DNA from: an uncultured Methanobrevibacter sp.
GTDB taxonomy: Archaea; Methanobacteriota; Methanobacteria; Methanobacteriales; Methanobacteriaceae
Assembly (NCBI GenBank): GCA_902782595.1
Contig: CACZNW010000139.1
Location: 1-8,838, forward strand
Reading direction: 5' to 3'
DNA length: 8,838 nt
Below are positions 1 through 6,118 of this stretch, in pieces (position 1 is the stretch's first letter; each line of letters begins with the position of its first letter). Made by a program: the position numbers and the translations under genes. The notes under the pieces are model-generated. The model worked only from the letters and a program-made list of their open reading frames with translations. It searched no databases and was not told the origin of the DNA.

Positions 1-15
1 AAAAATAAAGATAAT

Positions 16-23
16 TTTATATA
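16..23 (+). promoter_or_regulatory. Archaeal TATA box of the membrane-pair/glycosyltransferase operon
   Basis: TTTATATA lies within an AT-rich stretch and matches the box A consensus of methanogens. Archaeal transcription usually starts 22-27 bases downstream, so initiation is expected near 42-50. That leaves a leader of about 25-30 bases before the ATG at 76. It also argues against translation from the TTG at 31, which would lie upstream of the transcript. The start site is inferred; nothing upstream of base 1 can be seen. Confidence 0.6.
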
Positions 24-66
24 TCATTATTTGATTATATTAATTAGTGATGATTTTTGGGGAAAT

Positions 67-72
67 GGTGAT
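67..72 (+). promoter_or_regulatory. Ribosome binding site deciding the start at 76
   Basis: GGTGAT sits three bases before the ATG at 76 and matches part of the archaeal Shine-Dalgarno consensus GGAGGTGAT. The alternative TTG at 31 has no such site and lies too close to the TATA box. This supports an 88-residue rather than a 103-residue product. Confidence 0.6.
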
Positions 73-75
73 TTA

Positions 76-342
76 ATGTTAGAGCAATATTTGACTTTTG
101 TTGCACTAATCATATTTGGGAATATTGAAAATTTAGTTTTATCTTCTCAAGGTGTTGTAGCAGGTGTTAATCCGGTTAAACTGGCAATTGCAAGTTTTCT
201 TTGTGTTGCAATGTGGTTAATTGTTGGAACTTTCGGAACACAACTTCTCATCGATTATGTTGATTTCATCGAGTTCCTTGGAGGTTTGGCAATCTTCATT
301 TTAGGAGCTCAGGCAATGTTAAGATCATACCGGGGTGAATAG
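76..342 (+). CDS. Small three-TM membrane protein, first of a tandem paralogous pair
   Basis: This 88-residue protein is not recognised by name. It is almost wholly hydrophobic, with likely membrane segments at about residues 5-26, 36-57 and 64-82. Segment 1 carries an intramembrane glutamate in FGNIENL (E18), segment 2 ends in GTFGT, and segment 3 is GGLAIFILG. The gene directly downstream encodes a paralog that aligns without gaps at 46 of 88 identical residues. Charges are K35 between segments 1 and 2; D60, D63 and E66 between segments 2 and 3; and R83 and R86 at the C-terminus. The positive-inside rule therefore predicts N-out/C-in. One three-helix unit with an acidic residue in helix 1 is reminiscent of half of a LysE/TerC/MntP-like transporter, but that link is inference. 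The ATG at 76 is chosen because of the GGTGAT upstream and the TATA box at 16-23. Confidence 0.8.
   Translation: MLEQYLTFVALIIFGNIENLVLSSQGVVAGVNPVKLAIASFLCVAMWLIVGTFGTQLLIDYVDFIEFLGGLAIFILGAQAMLRSYRGE
332..338 (+). promoter_or_regulatory. Ribosome binding site inside the end of the first membrane gene
   Basis: GGGGTGA overlaps the codons for the last residues (R-G-E) of the upstream gene and lies four bases before the ATG at 343. The stop codon TAG (340-342) directly abuts this ATG, which suggests translational coupling and roughly equal production of the two paralogs. Confidence 0.6.
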
Positions 343-624
343 ATGGATCCTGAAATAAAACATTTTTTACCCTTGCTGATTTTTGGTAACATTGAAAACC
401 TGATTCTGGCAGCTCAGGGTGTTGCAGCACATGTTGATCCGTTAATTTTAGCACTTTTAAGTTTTGCGGCTGTGTTCTGCTGGCTTTTAATAGGAACATT
501 CGGTACAAAAATGGCAATGAAATATGCAAGATATATTAACTTCATCGGCGGACTTGCAATATTTATTTTAGGTGTTCAGTCAATGGTCACCTCAATTCCT
601 GGAATGTTAGCATTTTTCCATTAA
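343..624 (+). CDS. Small three-TM membrane protein, second of the tandem paralogous pair
   Basis: This 93-residue hydrophobic protein is a paralog of the product encoded immediately upstream. Identical blocks are FGNIENL with E18, GTFGT and GGLAIFILG. Predicted membrane segments lie at about residues 8-27, 34-57 and 64-82. Where the first paralog has D60, D63 and E66 between segments 2 and 3, this one has K60, R63 and N66, plus K56. Its 1-2 loop has D32 and no lysine, and its C-terminal tail is neutral. The positive-inside rule then predicts N-in/C-out, opposite to its partner. I infer that the two form an antiparallel heterodimer, together the size of a six-helix transporter with two inverted repeats. 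The substrate is unknown; a role in moving an ion or a lipid-linked sugar is speculative. The start abuts the preceding stop and has a good ribosome binding site. Confidence 0.82.
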   Translation: MDPEIKHFLPLLIFGNIENLILAAQGVAAHVDPLILALLSFAAVFCWLLIGTFGTKMAMKYARYINFIGGLAIFILGVQSMVTSIPGMLAFFH

Positions 625-630
625 GATAAC

Positions 631-1710
631 ATGTCATATTTAAAACACAAAGTGTATGGATTTATATTCAATCTTTTCAGCCGTACAAATGTTGAAAAAA
701 ATAGAATTTCATTTATAATTGATTCTCATCAATCCTTCAAAGGCAATCTGGATTATATTAAAAAGGAATTTGAAAAAAGAGGAAATTTTGAGTTTCACTT
801 TTTTTACAAGGATAAACTGTCATTAAGCAGTTTTAAAAAACTTGCCGGCTCAGGATATATTTTTTTAAACGACAACTTTTTCCCCCTTGCTTTTATGAAC
901 TTCAAACCGGATAATACAGTTGTTCAGTTATGGCACGCTCCTGGTGCATCTAAAAAATTTGGAGGATCTGTTGATATTGAAAGCAGAGAAATTTTGGCCA
1001 GGATTTCCGAAAATACAGATTATCTTATTGTCACTTCCAAAAATATCATAGATTATTACAGTGAAGCTTTTCAGATGCCTGCAGATAAAATCAGACCACT
1101 GGGTCTTCCAAGAATGGACTATTATTTTGAAAATCATGATTTAGGAAAACTAAAAGAGGATTTCTGTAAAAAATATAATGTATCCGGTGATAAAAAGATT
1201 ATTCTCTATGCTCCAACTTTCAGAGATGAGGAAAAGTACAATAATGTCTTTAACTATCTGGATTTGGAGGAGTTTAACAGGCAGCTGGGTGATGAGTATG
1301 TTCTGGCATTGAGACTCCATCCCAAGATTAAAAACTTCTATAAGGATGACATATCGTCCGAAGGCAGGTATGTTGATGTCAGCGACTTTGAAAGTGAGCA
1401 GGAGCTGATGCTTATAAGTGATATTTTAATAACCGATTATTCATCAATAATGATAGAATATTCCGCTTTGAATAAACCCACAGTATTTTTCACTTATGAT
1501 TTGGATGAATATCTGGCAAATGAACGTGGATTTTACTATGATTTTAAAACAACTGTTCCGGGACCCATCGTTAACACATCAGATGAGCTGATTGGGGTCA
1601 TTAAAAATGGTGAATTTGATAAAAGCAAATTATCGCAGTTTGTAAAGAGTCAGTTTGATGAAGTTGACGGTCATTCATCTCAAAGAATTGTTGATTACTT
1701 ATTGAAATAG
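631..1710 (+). CDS. CDP-glycerol glycerophosphotransferase family protein (TagB/TagF-like)
   Basis: This 359-residue protein has hallmarks of the Glyphos_transf family (Pfam PF04464), which moves glycerol phosphate (sometimes ribitol phosphate) from a CDP-alcohol to a lipid-linked acceptor. Visible motifs are VVQLWHAPG with W101 and H102, ILYAPTFRD (191-199), RLHP with H230 (228-231), DILITDYSS (264-272), NKP (281-283) and the C-terminal VPGPIV (309-314). The two histidines correspond to the catalytically important pair described in bacterial TagF. The length fits a catalytic domain without the extra N-terminal glycosyltransferase found in many bacterial fusions. There is no clear membrane segment, so a peripheral cytoplasmic location is likely. 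The start lies six bases after the preceding stop and has only a weak ribosome binding site, implying coupled translation. The polyol and acceptor are not determinable; a role in a teichoic-acid-like surface polymer is inferred from the neighbouring glycosyltransferases. Confidence 0.88.
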   Translation: MSYLKHKVYGFIFNLFSRTNVEKNRISFIIDSHQSFKGNLDYIKKEFEKRGNFEFHFFYKDKLSLSSFKKLAGSGYIFLNDNFFPLAFMNFKPDNTVVQLWHAPGASKKFGGSVDIESREILARISENTDYLIVTSKNIIDYYSEAFQMPADKIRPLGLPRMDYYFENHDLGKLKEDFCKKYNVSGDKKIILYAPTFRDEEKYNNVFNYLDLEEFNRQLGDEYVLALRLHPKIKNFYKDDISSEGRYVDVSDFESEQELMLISDILITDYSSIMIEYSALNKPTVFFTYDLDEYLANERGFYYDFKTTVPGPIVNTSDELIGVIKNGEFDKSKLSQFVKSQFDEVDGHSSQRIVDYLLK

Positions 1711-1720
1711 AGAGGGTAGA

Positions 1721-2677
1721 ATGGATAATATTAAGGTCAGTGTTATTGTTCCGGTTTACAATGCTTCACAATATATAAGTAAAACTTTAAATTCAATACT
1801 TAATCAGGATTTTGAAGGCTTTGAAATAATAGTCATTGATGACGGCTCAACAGACAACAGTCTTGAAATCATCACAAGGTGCCTCGATGACTCCCCGATA
1901 CCTCATGAAATCATTCATCAGGAAAATTCCGGTGTAAGTGTTGCAAGAAACGCAGGAATAGATAAGTCCAAAGGGGATTATCTGGTTTTTATTGACGCTG
2001 ACGACTATGTATCAAAAAACCATCTTTCAAGTCTGTATAATGGAAAAACCGATTTTAGTCTGACTTTATATGCAAGAAAAGAGGAGGATAAAATAACAAA
2101 TCTGGATACTTACTCACAGGATGTGATTTCAACATATGATTTTATTAAAATGGAATTGAACATGCAGATAACATTCAATTTCTTCCAGTTAATGTATAAA
2201 GCAGATATAATAAAAGATAACAATATAAGATTCACTCCAGGTATCGTTTATGGCGAAGACGCTGAATTTGCACATAAAGCACTAAATTATGGAGAAGAAA
2301 TAACTGTTAACAATGAAGTAACCTATTATTATGTCCAGCATCCGGACTCAGCAATCAAAACAACCGAATATAAACGTTTTGCCATTGTGGAAATCTTCGA
2401 AAGCCTTGCCGAGTTTTACAGGAAAAACAACCGGGAAGAATTCGCCGATTTGATAATAACCTCAAGAATTCCAAGGGCAATATTTGGCAACATGAACTTC
2501 TTTTTTTACAATGGCTATGATTTTGATGAAGTCATAAGTAAGATGAAGGAGATGAATCTCTTTGAAAAACTGTCCAGGTTTCAGGGAGATAAAAAATTCA
2601 AATTAAAAATAAAACTGTTCCTGTTCAATCCGAAACTGTACTATAAAATATGGAAAAAATTAAAAAATTCAATCTGA
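1721..2677 (+). CDS. Family 2 glycosyltransferase (GT-A fold)
   Basis: This 318-residue protein carries a classic GT2 N-terminal domain. It has VIVPVYN (8-14), DDGSTDNS for nucleotide binding (40-47), NSGVSVARNAGI (69-80), and the metal-binding IDADD (91-95) as the DXD motif. YGEDAEF (177-183) holds the likely catalytic acidic pair. The C-terminal 120 residues are rich in aromatic and basic residues (KFKLKIKLF, WKKLKN) and may touch the membrane, but there is no convincing transmembrane helix. The domain resembles the WcaA/EpsJ-type enzymes of exopolysaccharide clusters. Donor and acceptor sugars cannot be inferred. A ribosome binding site GAGGGT (1712-1717) precedes the ATG, ten bases after the glycerophosphotransferase stop. 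Confidence 0.92.
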   Translation: MDNIKVSVIVPVYNASQYISKTLNSILNQDFEGFEIIVIDDGSTDNSLEIITRCLDDSPIPHEIIHQENSGVSVARNAGIDKSKGDYLVFIDADDYVSKNHLSSLYNGKTDFSLTLYARKEEDKITNLDTYSQDVISTYDFIKMELNMQITFNFFQLMYKADIIKDNNIRFTPGIVYGEDAEFAHKALNYGEEITVNNEVTYYYVQHPDSAIKTTEYKRFAIVEIFESLAEFYRKNNREEFADLIITSRIPRAIFGNMNFFFYNGYDFDEVISKMKEMNLFEKLSRFQGDKKFKLKIKLFLFNPKLYYKIWKKLKNSI

Positions 2678-2682
2678 TTAAT

Positions 2683-3642
2683 ATGAAAGTTTCAGTCGTA
2701 ACGCCAAACTATAACGGGGAAAGATTCCTCAAAGCATTTTTCGAATCATTGAACAATGACTCTGAACTCATCGGTGAAGTCATAATAATAGACAACGCAT
2801 CAACAGACAAAAGCAGGGAGTATATTAAAGCTAATTCATTCGATTTTCCCGTTGAATTGATTGAAAACAACGAAAATGTAGGTTTTTCGCCTGCAGTAAA
2901 TCAGGGAATACGAAAAGCAAAGTATGAATACATTTTTTCTCTAAACAATGACACCGAAGTTAAAAAGGGATCGGTTAAGGCGATGGTGGATTTAATATCT
3001 TCCAGTGATGAAATATTTTCAGTTCAGGCGAAAATGCTTCAGTACAACAATAAAAACTTAATCGATGATGTCGGAGATGAATACAATCTCCTTGCTTGGA
3101 CCAAAAAAACGGGAGAAAATCATAACTCTGAAGAATACAGCGACGTTTCGGAAATATTTTCAGCCTGCGCCGGAGCGGCAATGTATAAAAAATCATTATT
3201 GCAAGAAATTGGGATGTTTGATGACAATTTCTTTGCCTATATGGAAGATGTTGATTTGGCAATCCGCTCAAAAATCAGCGGTTACAAAAACCTGCTTTGT
3301 CCCGACGCCGTTGTTTATCATATTGGAAGTGCAACATCCGGAAGCAGATACAATGAATTCAAAGTCCGTCTGGCAGCCAGAAACAATGTCTGGGTGGTTT
3401 ATAAAAACCTGCCGATACCATTGAAAATTGTAAATTTCGTATTTTTATTTTTAGGCTTTTCAGTCAAATATTTATTCTTTAAAAAAAAGGGATTCGGTTC
3501 AACTTACCTTTCAGGCATTCGCGAAGGTTTGTCTGAAAGAAGTAAAATCCAAAAGGTAAAATTCAATTCCGCCAATACAAAAAACTATTTTAAAATTGAA
3601 TACAGATTAATAATTAATACTTTAAAATTTTTAAAAAAATAG
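2683..3642 (+). CDS. Family 2 glycosyltransferase, rhamnosyltransferase-like (COG1216 type)
   Basis: The product is 319 residues from the ATG at 2683. The sequence begins MKVSVVTPNYNG, the normal N-terminus of this family. It continues with IIDNASTDKS (35-44), ENVGFSPAVNQGI (64-76), the DXD-equivalent NNDTEV (88-93), ACAGAAMYKKSLL (161-173), FFAYMEDVDL (183-192) with acidic pair E188/D189, and H213 in YHIGSATSG. This pattern is typical of WbbL/RfbF-like enzymes, which often move rhamnose from dTDP-rhamnose, though the sugar cannot be read from sequence. A hydrophobic stretch at about 247-266, followed by FFKKKG, suggests membrane attachment. An in-frame ATG at 2650 would add 11 residues and overlap the previous gene by 28 bases. 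I prefer 2683 because it lies five bases after that gene's stop and fits the family N-terminus. Confidence 0.9.
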   Translation: MKVSVVTPNYNGERFLKAFFESLNNDSELIGEVIIIDNASTDKSREYIKANSFDFPVELIENNENVGFSPAVNQGIRKAKYEYIFSLNNDTEVKKGSVKAMVDLISSSDEIFSVQAKMLQYNNKNLIDDVGDEYNLLAWTKKTGENHNSEEYSDVSEIFSACAGAAMYKKSLLQEIGMFDDNFFAYMEDVDLAIRSKISGYKNLLCPDAVVYHIGSATSGSRYNEFKVRLAARNNVWVVYKNLPIPLKIVNFVFLFLGFSVKYLFFKKKGFGSTYLSGIREGLSERSKIQKVKFNSANTKNYFKIEYRLIINTLKFLKK

Positions 3643-3644
3643 CC

Positions 3645-3650
3645 AGTGAG
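3645..3650 (+). promoter_or_regulatory. Ribosome binding site supporting the ATG at 3655
   Basis: GTGAG within AGTGAG, four bases before the ATG at 3655, fits the GGTGA-type archaeal binding site. The GTG at 3646, also in frame, is part of this site, so it is more likely ribosome-binding sequence than a start codon. Confidence 0.45.
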
Positions 3651-3654
3651 TTTT

Positions 3655-4512
3655 ATGGACCTTTCAGTTGTCATTGTAAATTATCAGACGTTCGAGCTAA
3701 CAAAAAACACGATTAATTCCATTCTTGAATATGACTATCCATTCAGTCTGGAAATATTTGTAGTGGATAATGCCTCCGGCGATGATAGTCTGGCCAGATT
3801 ACAGGATTATTTTAAAGATAAGGTTAAATTCATCCCATCTGAGGAAAACAACGGTTTTGCAGCCGGAAACAACCAGGCTTTAAGGAGCGCCGGCGGTAAA
3901 TATCAGCTTCTTTTGAACTCGGACACTGTCGTTTGGGAAAATACTCTGGAAAATATCTACAACTATATGGAAGAACACAGTGATGTGGGGGCCTGCGGAT
4001 GCCAGGTTCTTCTGGAAAACGGTGAGTTGGACAAGGCCTGCAAGAGATCATTTCCGAATGTCAAAAACTCATTTTTCAGATTGTTCCACATTCCAACAAA
4101 AAGCAAAAACGACAATTACAACCTCACCGATTTGGACGATGACGGAATATATGAAATAGACTGCCTTACCGGCGCTTTCATGTTCATTAGAAAACAGGCT
4201 CTTGATGAAGTCGGTCTTCTTGACGAGACATTTTTCATGTACGGTGAGGATATCGATCTTTGTTACCGCATCAAAAACGGCGGATGGAAAATAATATATT
4301 ATGGTGAATCAAAGATTACTCACCTGAAGGGTGCAAGCAGTAAAAAACAAAAGTCAAAGCTGATTTATGAATTTTACCGTGCAATGTACATTTATTATAA
4401 AAAACACCATGCCAAAGAATCTGTTTTCATTGTCAACTGGGTAGTTTATCTTGGAATTGCTATTTTGTGCTTCTTAAAACTGTTTTTAAATTTGTTTAAA
4501 AAGAAAACTTAA
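3655..4512 (+). CDS. Family 2 glycosyltransferase with C-terminal membrane anchor
   Basis: This 285-residue protein starts MDLSVVIVNYQTF, the usual opening of WbbL-like GT2 enzymes. Other motifs are VVDNASGDDS (36-45), ENNGFAAGNNQAL (64-76), the DXD-equivalent NSDT (88-91), LTGAFMFIRKQAL (171-183), FFMYGEDIDLCYR (193-205) with acidic pair E198/D199, and H223 in ITHLKG. Residues about 255-281 are strongly hydrophobic and end in FKKKT, consistent with one membrane helix holding the catalytic domain on the cytoplasmic face. It is the same subfamily as the gene before it, but they share only family motifs, so they are distinct enzymes probably adding successive sugars. It starts 12 bases after the previous stop. 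The first transcription unit probably ends here, because a 55-base spacer with palindromes follows. Confidence 0.9.
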   Translation: MDLSVVIVNYQTFELTKNTINSILEYDYPFSLEIFVVDNASGDDSLARLQDYFKDKVKFIPSEENNGFAAGNNQALRSAGGKYQLLLNSDTVVWENTLENIYNYMEEHSDVGACGCQVLLENGELDKACKRSFPNVKNSFFRLFHIPTKSKNDNYNLTDLDDDGIYEIDCLTGAFMFIRKQALDEVGLLDETFFMYGEDIDLCYRIKNGGWKIIYYGESKITHLKGASSKKQKSKLIYEFYRAMYIYYKKHHAKESVFIVNWVVYLGIAILCFLKLFLNLFKKKT

Positions 4513-4522
4513 TTAATATATT

Positions 4523-4541
4523 CATTACATATATTGTAATG
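4523..4541 (+). promoter_or_regulatory. Perfect 7-base inverted repeat around a TATA-like core
   Basis: CATTACA (4523-4529) and TGTAATG (4535-4541) are exact reverse complements separated by TATAT. The core (CATATATT, 4528-4535) could serve as a TATA element with transcription starting near 4555-4560, just before the ATG at 4568. A symmetrical site over a TATA element is a plausible operator, since binding there would block TBP. Chance is possible in such AT-rich sequence, and weak terminator function for the preceding operon is an alternative. Confidence 0.35.
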
Positions 4542-4543
4542 TT

Positions 4544-4555
4544 AAACTAGTTTTT
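4544..4555 (+). terminator. Palindrome with T run; possible terminator of the glycosyltransferase operon
   Basis: AAACTAGTTT (4544-4553) is a perfect 10-base palindrome, and a five-T run (4551-4555) begins inside it. T runs terminate archaeal transcription, and this one follows the last glycosyltransferase and precedes a gene that may have its own promoter. With no loop, it would not form a normal hairpin within one strand. Confidence 0.3.
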
Positions 4556-4567
4556 CTGGTAGGTATT

Positions 4568-5971
4568 ATGATAAAGGAGAATCAAAAGGCATTAAACGTA
4601 GCACTGATTTTACTGGATGTGTTAGTGATTACACTGTCACTTGTATGCTCTATTTGGTTAAGATTTAAAACTACTTTATTCGGACCTATCGGAGGACACT
4701 TGGGCTTTTTCAGCTATCTTTTATTTTTAGTGTTGGCTGTCATTCCTGTTTATCTGATTTTATACTTTGCGTTTGGTTTATATAAGCCCCGCAGAACATA
4801 TAAAAACATATTTTCAGAGGCCACACAGATAATAAAAGTAAATATTATCGCATTTTTTGCTCTGGTTTCAATTCTTTTCATTATCAATCAACCCGATTTT
4901 TCAAGGATAATGCTCTTTTTACTTGCAATAATATGCACCTTCTTTGGAATAATTGAAAGATTCGCTATTAGAAGTGTTTTAAAGAATTTAAGAGTAAACA
5001 ACAGAAATTTAAAACATATTCTAATCGTTGGTGATAATGATTTGGCATTCTCGTTTGCACGTAAAATTCGTGAAAACCCGTATTTGGGTTTTGTTGTCAG
5101 TGGATTTCTGGGAAGAGCCGAACATGTTGGAATGGAAGTTGAGGGAAGCAGAATTATCGGAACATTTAATCAGCTGGATGAGATTCTCGAAAAAAACAGA
5201 TATGACAGAGTTGTCCTGGCTATTCCCTTAAAGTATTATTACAAAATCAATGAACTGGTGGAAAGCTGTGAACGGGTTGGAATTAAGGCGGAGATTATCC
5301 CGGACTACATCAGATATTTCCCGGCACAGCCATCCATAGACATGATTGAAGATATTCCGATTATAAATATCCGTTATGTGCCGCTGGATGATAATTTCAA
5401 TAAGTTTTTAAAGTATCTGTCAGATTATGTTATTTCAATAATAGCTATTATTATAACCTCGCCGATAATGATTATTACAGCTATAGCCATTAAATTAACA
5501 TCTCCTGGTCCTATAATCTTTAAACAGGAAAGAATGGGGTATAATGGAAAAACATTCATGATGTATAAGTTCCGCAGTATGAAAGTACAGGATCCGAGTG
5601 AAGAAAAATCTGAATGGACCACACGTGATGACCCTAGAAAAACCAGGATCGGAGATTTAATCAGAAGAACCAGTATTGATGAATTGCCGCAATTTTTCAA
5701 TGTATTGAAAGGTGAAATGAGTGTTGTCGGGCCAAGACCTGAAAGACCATATTTCGTAGATCAGTTTAAGGAAACCATACCTAAATACATGGTTAAACAC
5801 CAGGTTAAACCGGGTTTAACAGGTTGGGCTCAGATTCATGGTTGCCGTGGTGATACATCCATTAAAAAACGTATCCAATACGATATTGAGTATGTAGAAA
5901 ACTGGCATATGGGTTTGGACCTAGCAATAATGATAAAAACAGCATTGAAGAAAAATCCCAATGCATATTAG
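4568..5971 (+). CDS. Polyprenyl-phosphate sugar-1-phosphate transferase (WcaJ/EpsL/WbaP type)
   Basis: This 467-residue integral membrane enzyme probably starts glycan assembly by moving a sugar-1-phosphate from a nucleotide sugar to a polyprenyl phosphate at the inner face of the membrane. It has about four N-terminal helices (10-30, 47-71, 88-106, 113-133). A Rossmann-like CoA_binding_3 domain follows at about 148-260 (ILIVGDND, 151-158). A membrane segment at about 284-310 leads into the bacterial sugar-transferase domain (PF02397). Conserved motifs there are SPGPIIFKQERMG (312-324), YKFRSM (333-338), IDELPQ (370-375) with the catalytic Asp-Glu dyad D371/E372, VVGPRP (386-391), KPGLTGWAQ (414-422) and YDIEYVENW (438-446). 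The layout and length match full-size family members. The carrier in Methanobacteriales may be undecaprenyl phosphate, as in pseudomurein synthesis; the sugar is unknown. AGGT (4561-4564) lies shortly upstream of the ATG. Confidence 0.93.
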   Translation: MIKENQKALNVALILLDVLVITLSLVCSIWLRFKTTLFGPIGGHLGFFSYLLFLVLAVIPVYLILYFAFGLYKPRRTYKNIFSEATQIIKVNIIAFFALVSILFIINQPDFSRIMLFLLAIICTFFGIIERFAIRSVLKNLRVNNRNLKHILIVGDNDLAFSFARKIRENPYLGFVVSGFLGRAEHVGMEVEGSRIIGTFNQLDEILEKNRYDRVVLAIPLKYYYKINELVESCERVGIKAEIIPDYIRYFPAQPSIDMIEDIPIINIRYVPLDDNFNKFLKYLSDYVISIIAIIITSPIMIITAIAIKLTSPGPIIFKQERMGYNGKTFMMYKFRSMKVQDPSEEKSEWTTRDDPRKTRIGDLIRRTSIDELPQFFNVLKGEMSVVGPRPERPYFVDQFKETIPKYMVKHQVKPGLTGWAQIHGCRGDTSIKKRIQYDIEYVENWHMGLDLAIMIKTALKKNPNAY

Positions 5972-6003
5972 CACTTCTGTGCATTTTCACACTTGTGCAT
6001 TTT
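5971..6003 (+). terminator. Two tandem short stem-loops with T runs after the sugar transferase
   Basis: GCAC-TTCT-GTGC (5971-5982) is a perfect short hairpin followed by ATTTT, and its first base is the last base of the stop codon. A second one, CACA-CT-TGTG (5988-5997), is followed by GCATTTT. The two units share GTGCATTTT. The outer arms also pair imperfectly (GCAC with GTGC at 5995-5998, TGTG with CACA) to make one larger hairpin. Together with a later six-T run at 6022-6027, this is a likely transcription stop before the RPA promoter. Confidence 0.5.
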
Positions 6004-6021
6004 AATAATATTTATATTAAA

Positions 6022-6027
6022 TTTTTT
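6022..6027 (+). terminator. Six-T tract, possible archaeal terminator
   Basis: TTTTTT follows an AT-rich stretch about 50 bases after the sugar-transferase stop and about 50 bases before the next TATA box. Archaeal RNA polymerase often stops at such tracts without a hairpin. It may serve as a second stop behind the stem-loops at 5971-6003. Confidence 0.35.
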
Positions 6028-6074
6028 CAATAATAATGTTAGTGAGAATACTTTTCAAATGCTCTCTCTCTAAC

Positions 6075-6082
6075 TTTATATA
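6075..6082 (+). promoter_or_regulatory. Archaeal TATA box of the rpa-radA unit
   Basis: TTTATATA is a perfect methanogen box A element in the 159-base spacer before rpa. Transcription would start near 6102-6110, giving a leader of about 20-30 bases. The upstream side is (CT)5 plus AA rather than the purine-rich BRE often seen in archaea. This is the clearest promoter of the window. Confidence 0.75.
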
Positions 6083-6118
6083 CACTTTCAATATAAAATT
6101 ATAATTAACTTTTCTAAT

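Noticed and set aside
31..75. TTG at 31 as the start of the first membrane protein, adding 15 residues.
   Set aside because: It lies only eight bases after the TATA box and upstream of the expected transcript start. The added residues (SDDFWGNGD) have no counterpart in the paralog. The ATG at 76 has GGTGAT just upstream.
2650..2682. ATG at 2650 as the start of the second GT2 gene.
   Set aside because: It would overlap the previous gene by 28 bases and prefix the normal family N-terminus (MKVSVVTPNYNG) with a basic leader. It cannot be fully excluded, but 2683 fits better.
3065..3424. 119-codon open frame on the + strand inside the second GT2 gene.
   Set aside because: It overlaps a well-supported glycosyltransferase in another frame, and its translation shows no recognisable domain or sensible composition.
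3646..3654. GTG at 3646 as the start of the third GT2 gene.
   Set aside because: The GTG forms part of the AGTGAG ribosome binding site for the ATG at 3655, and the family N-terminus starts at that ATG.
1721..4512. Three adjacent GT2 genes as a recent tandem duplication.
   Set aside because: They share only family motifs. Spacing, loop regions and C-terminal parts differ, so they are old paralogs or separately acquired enzymes.
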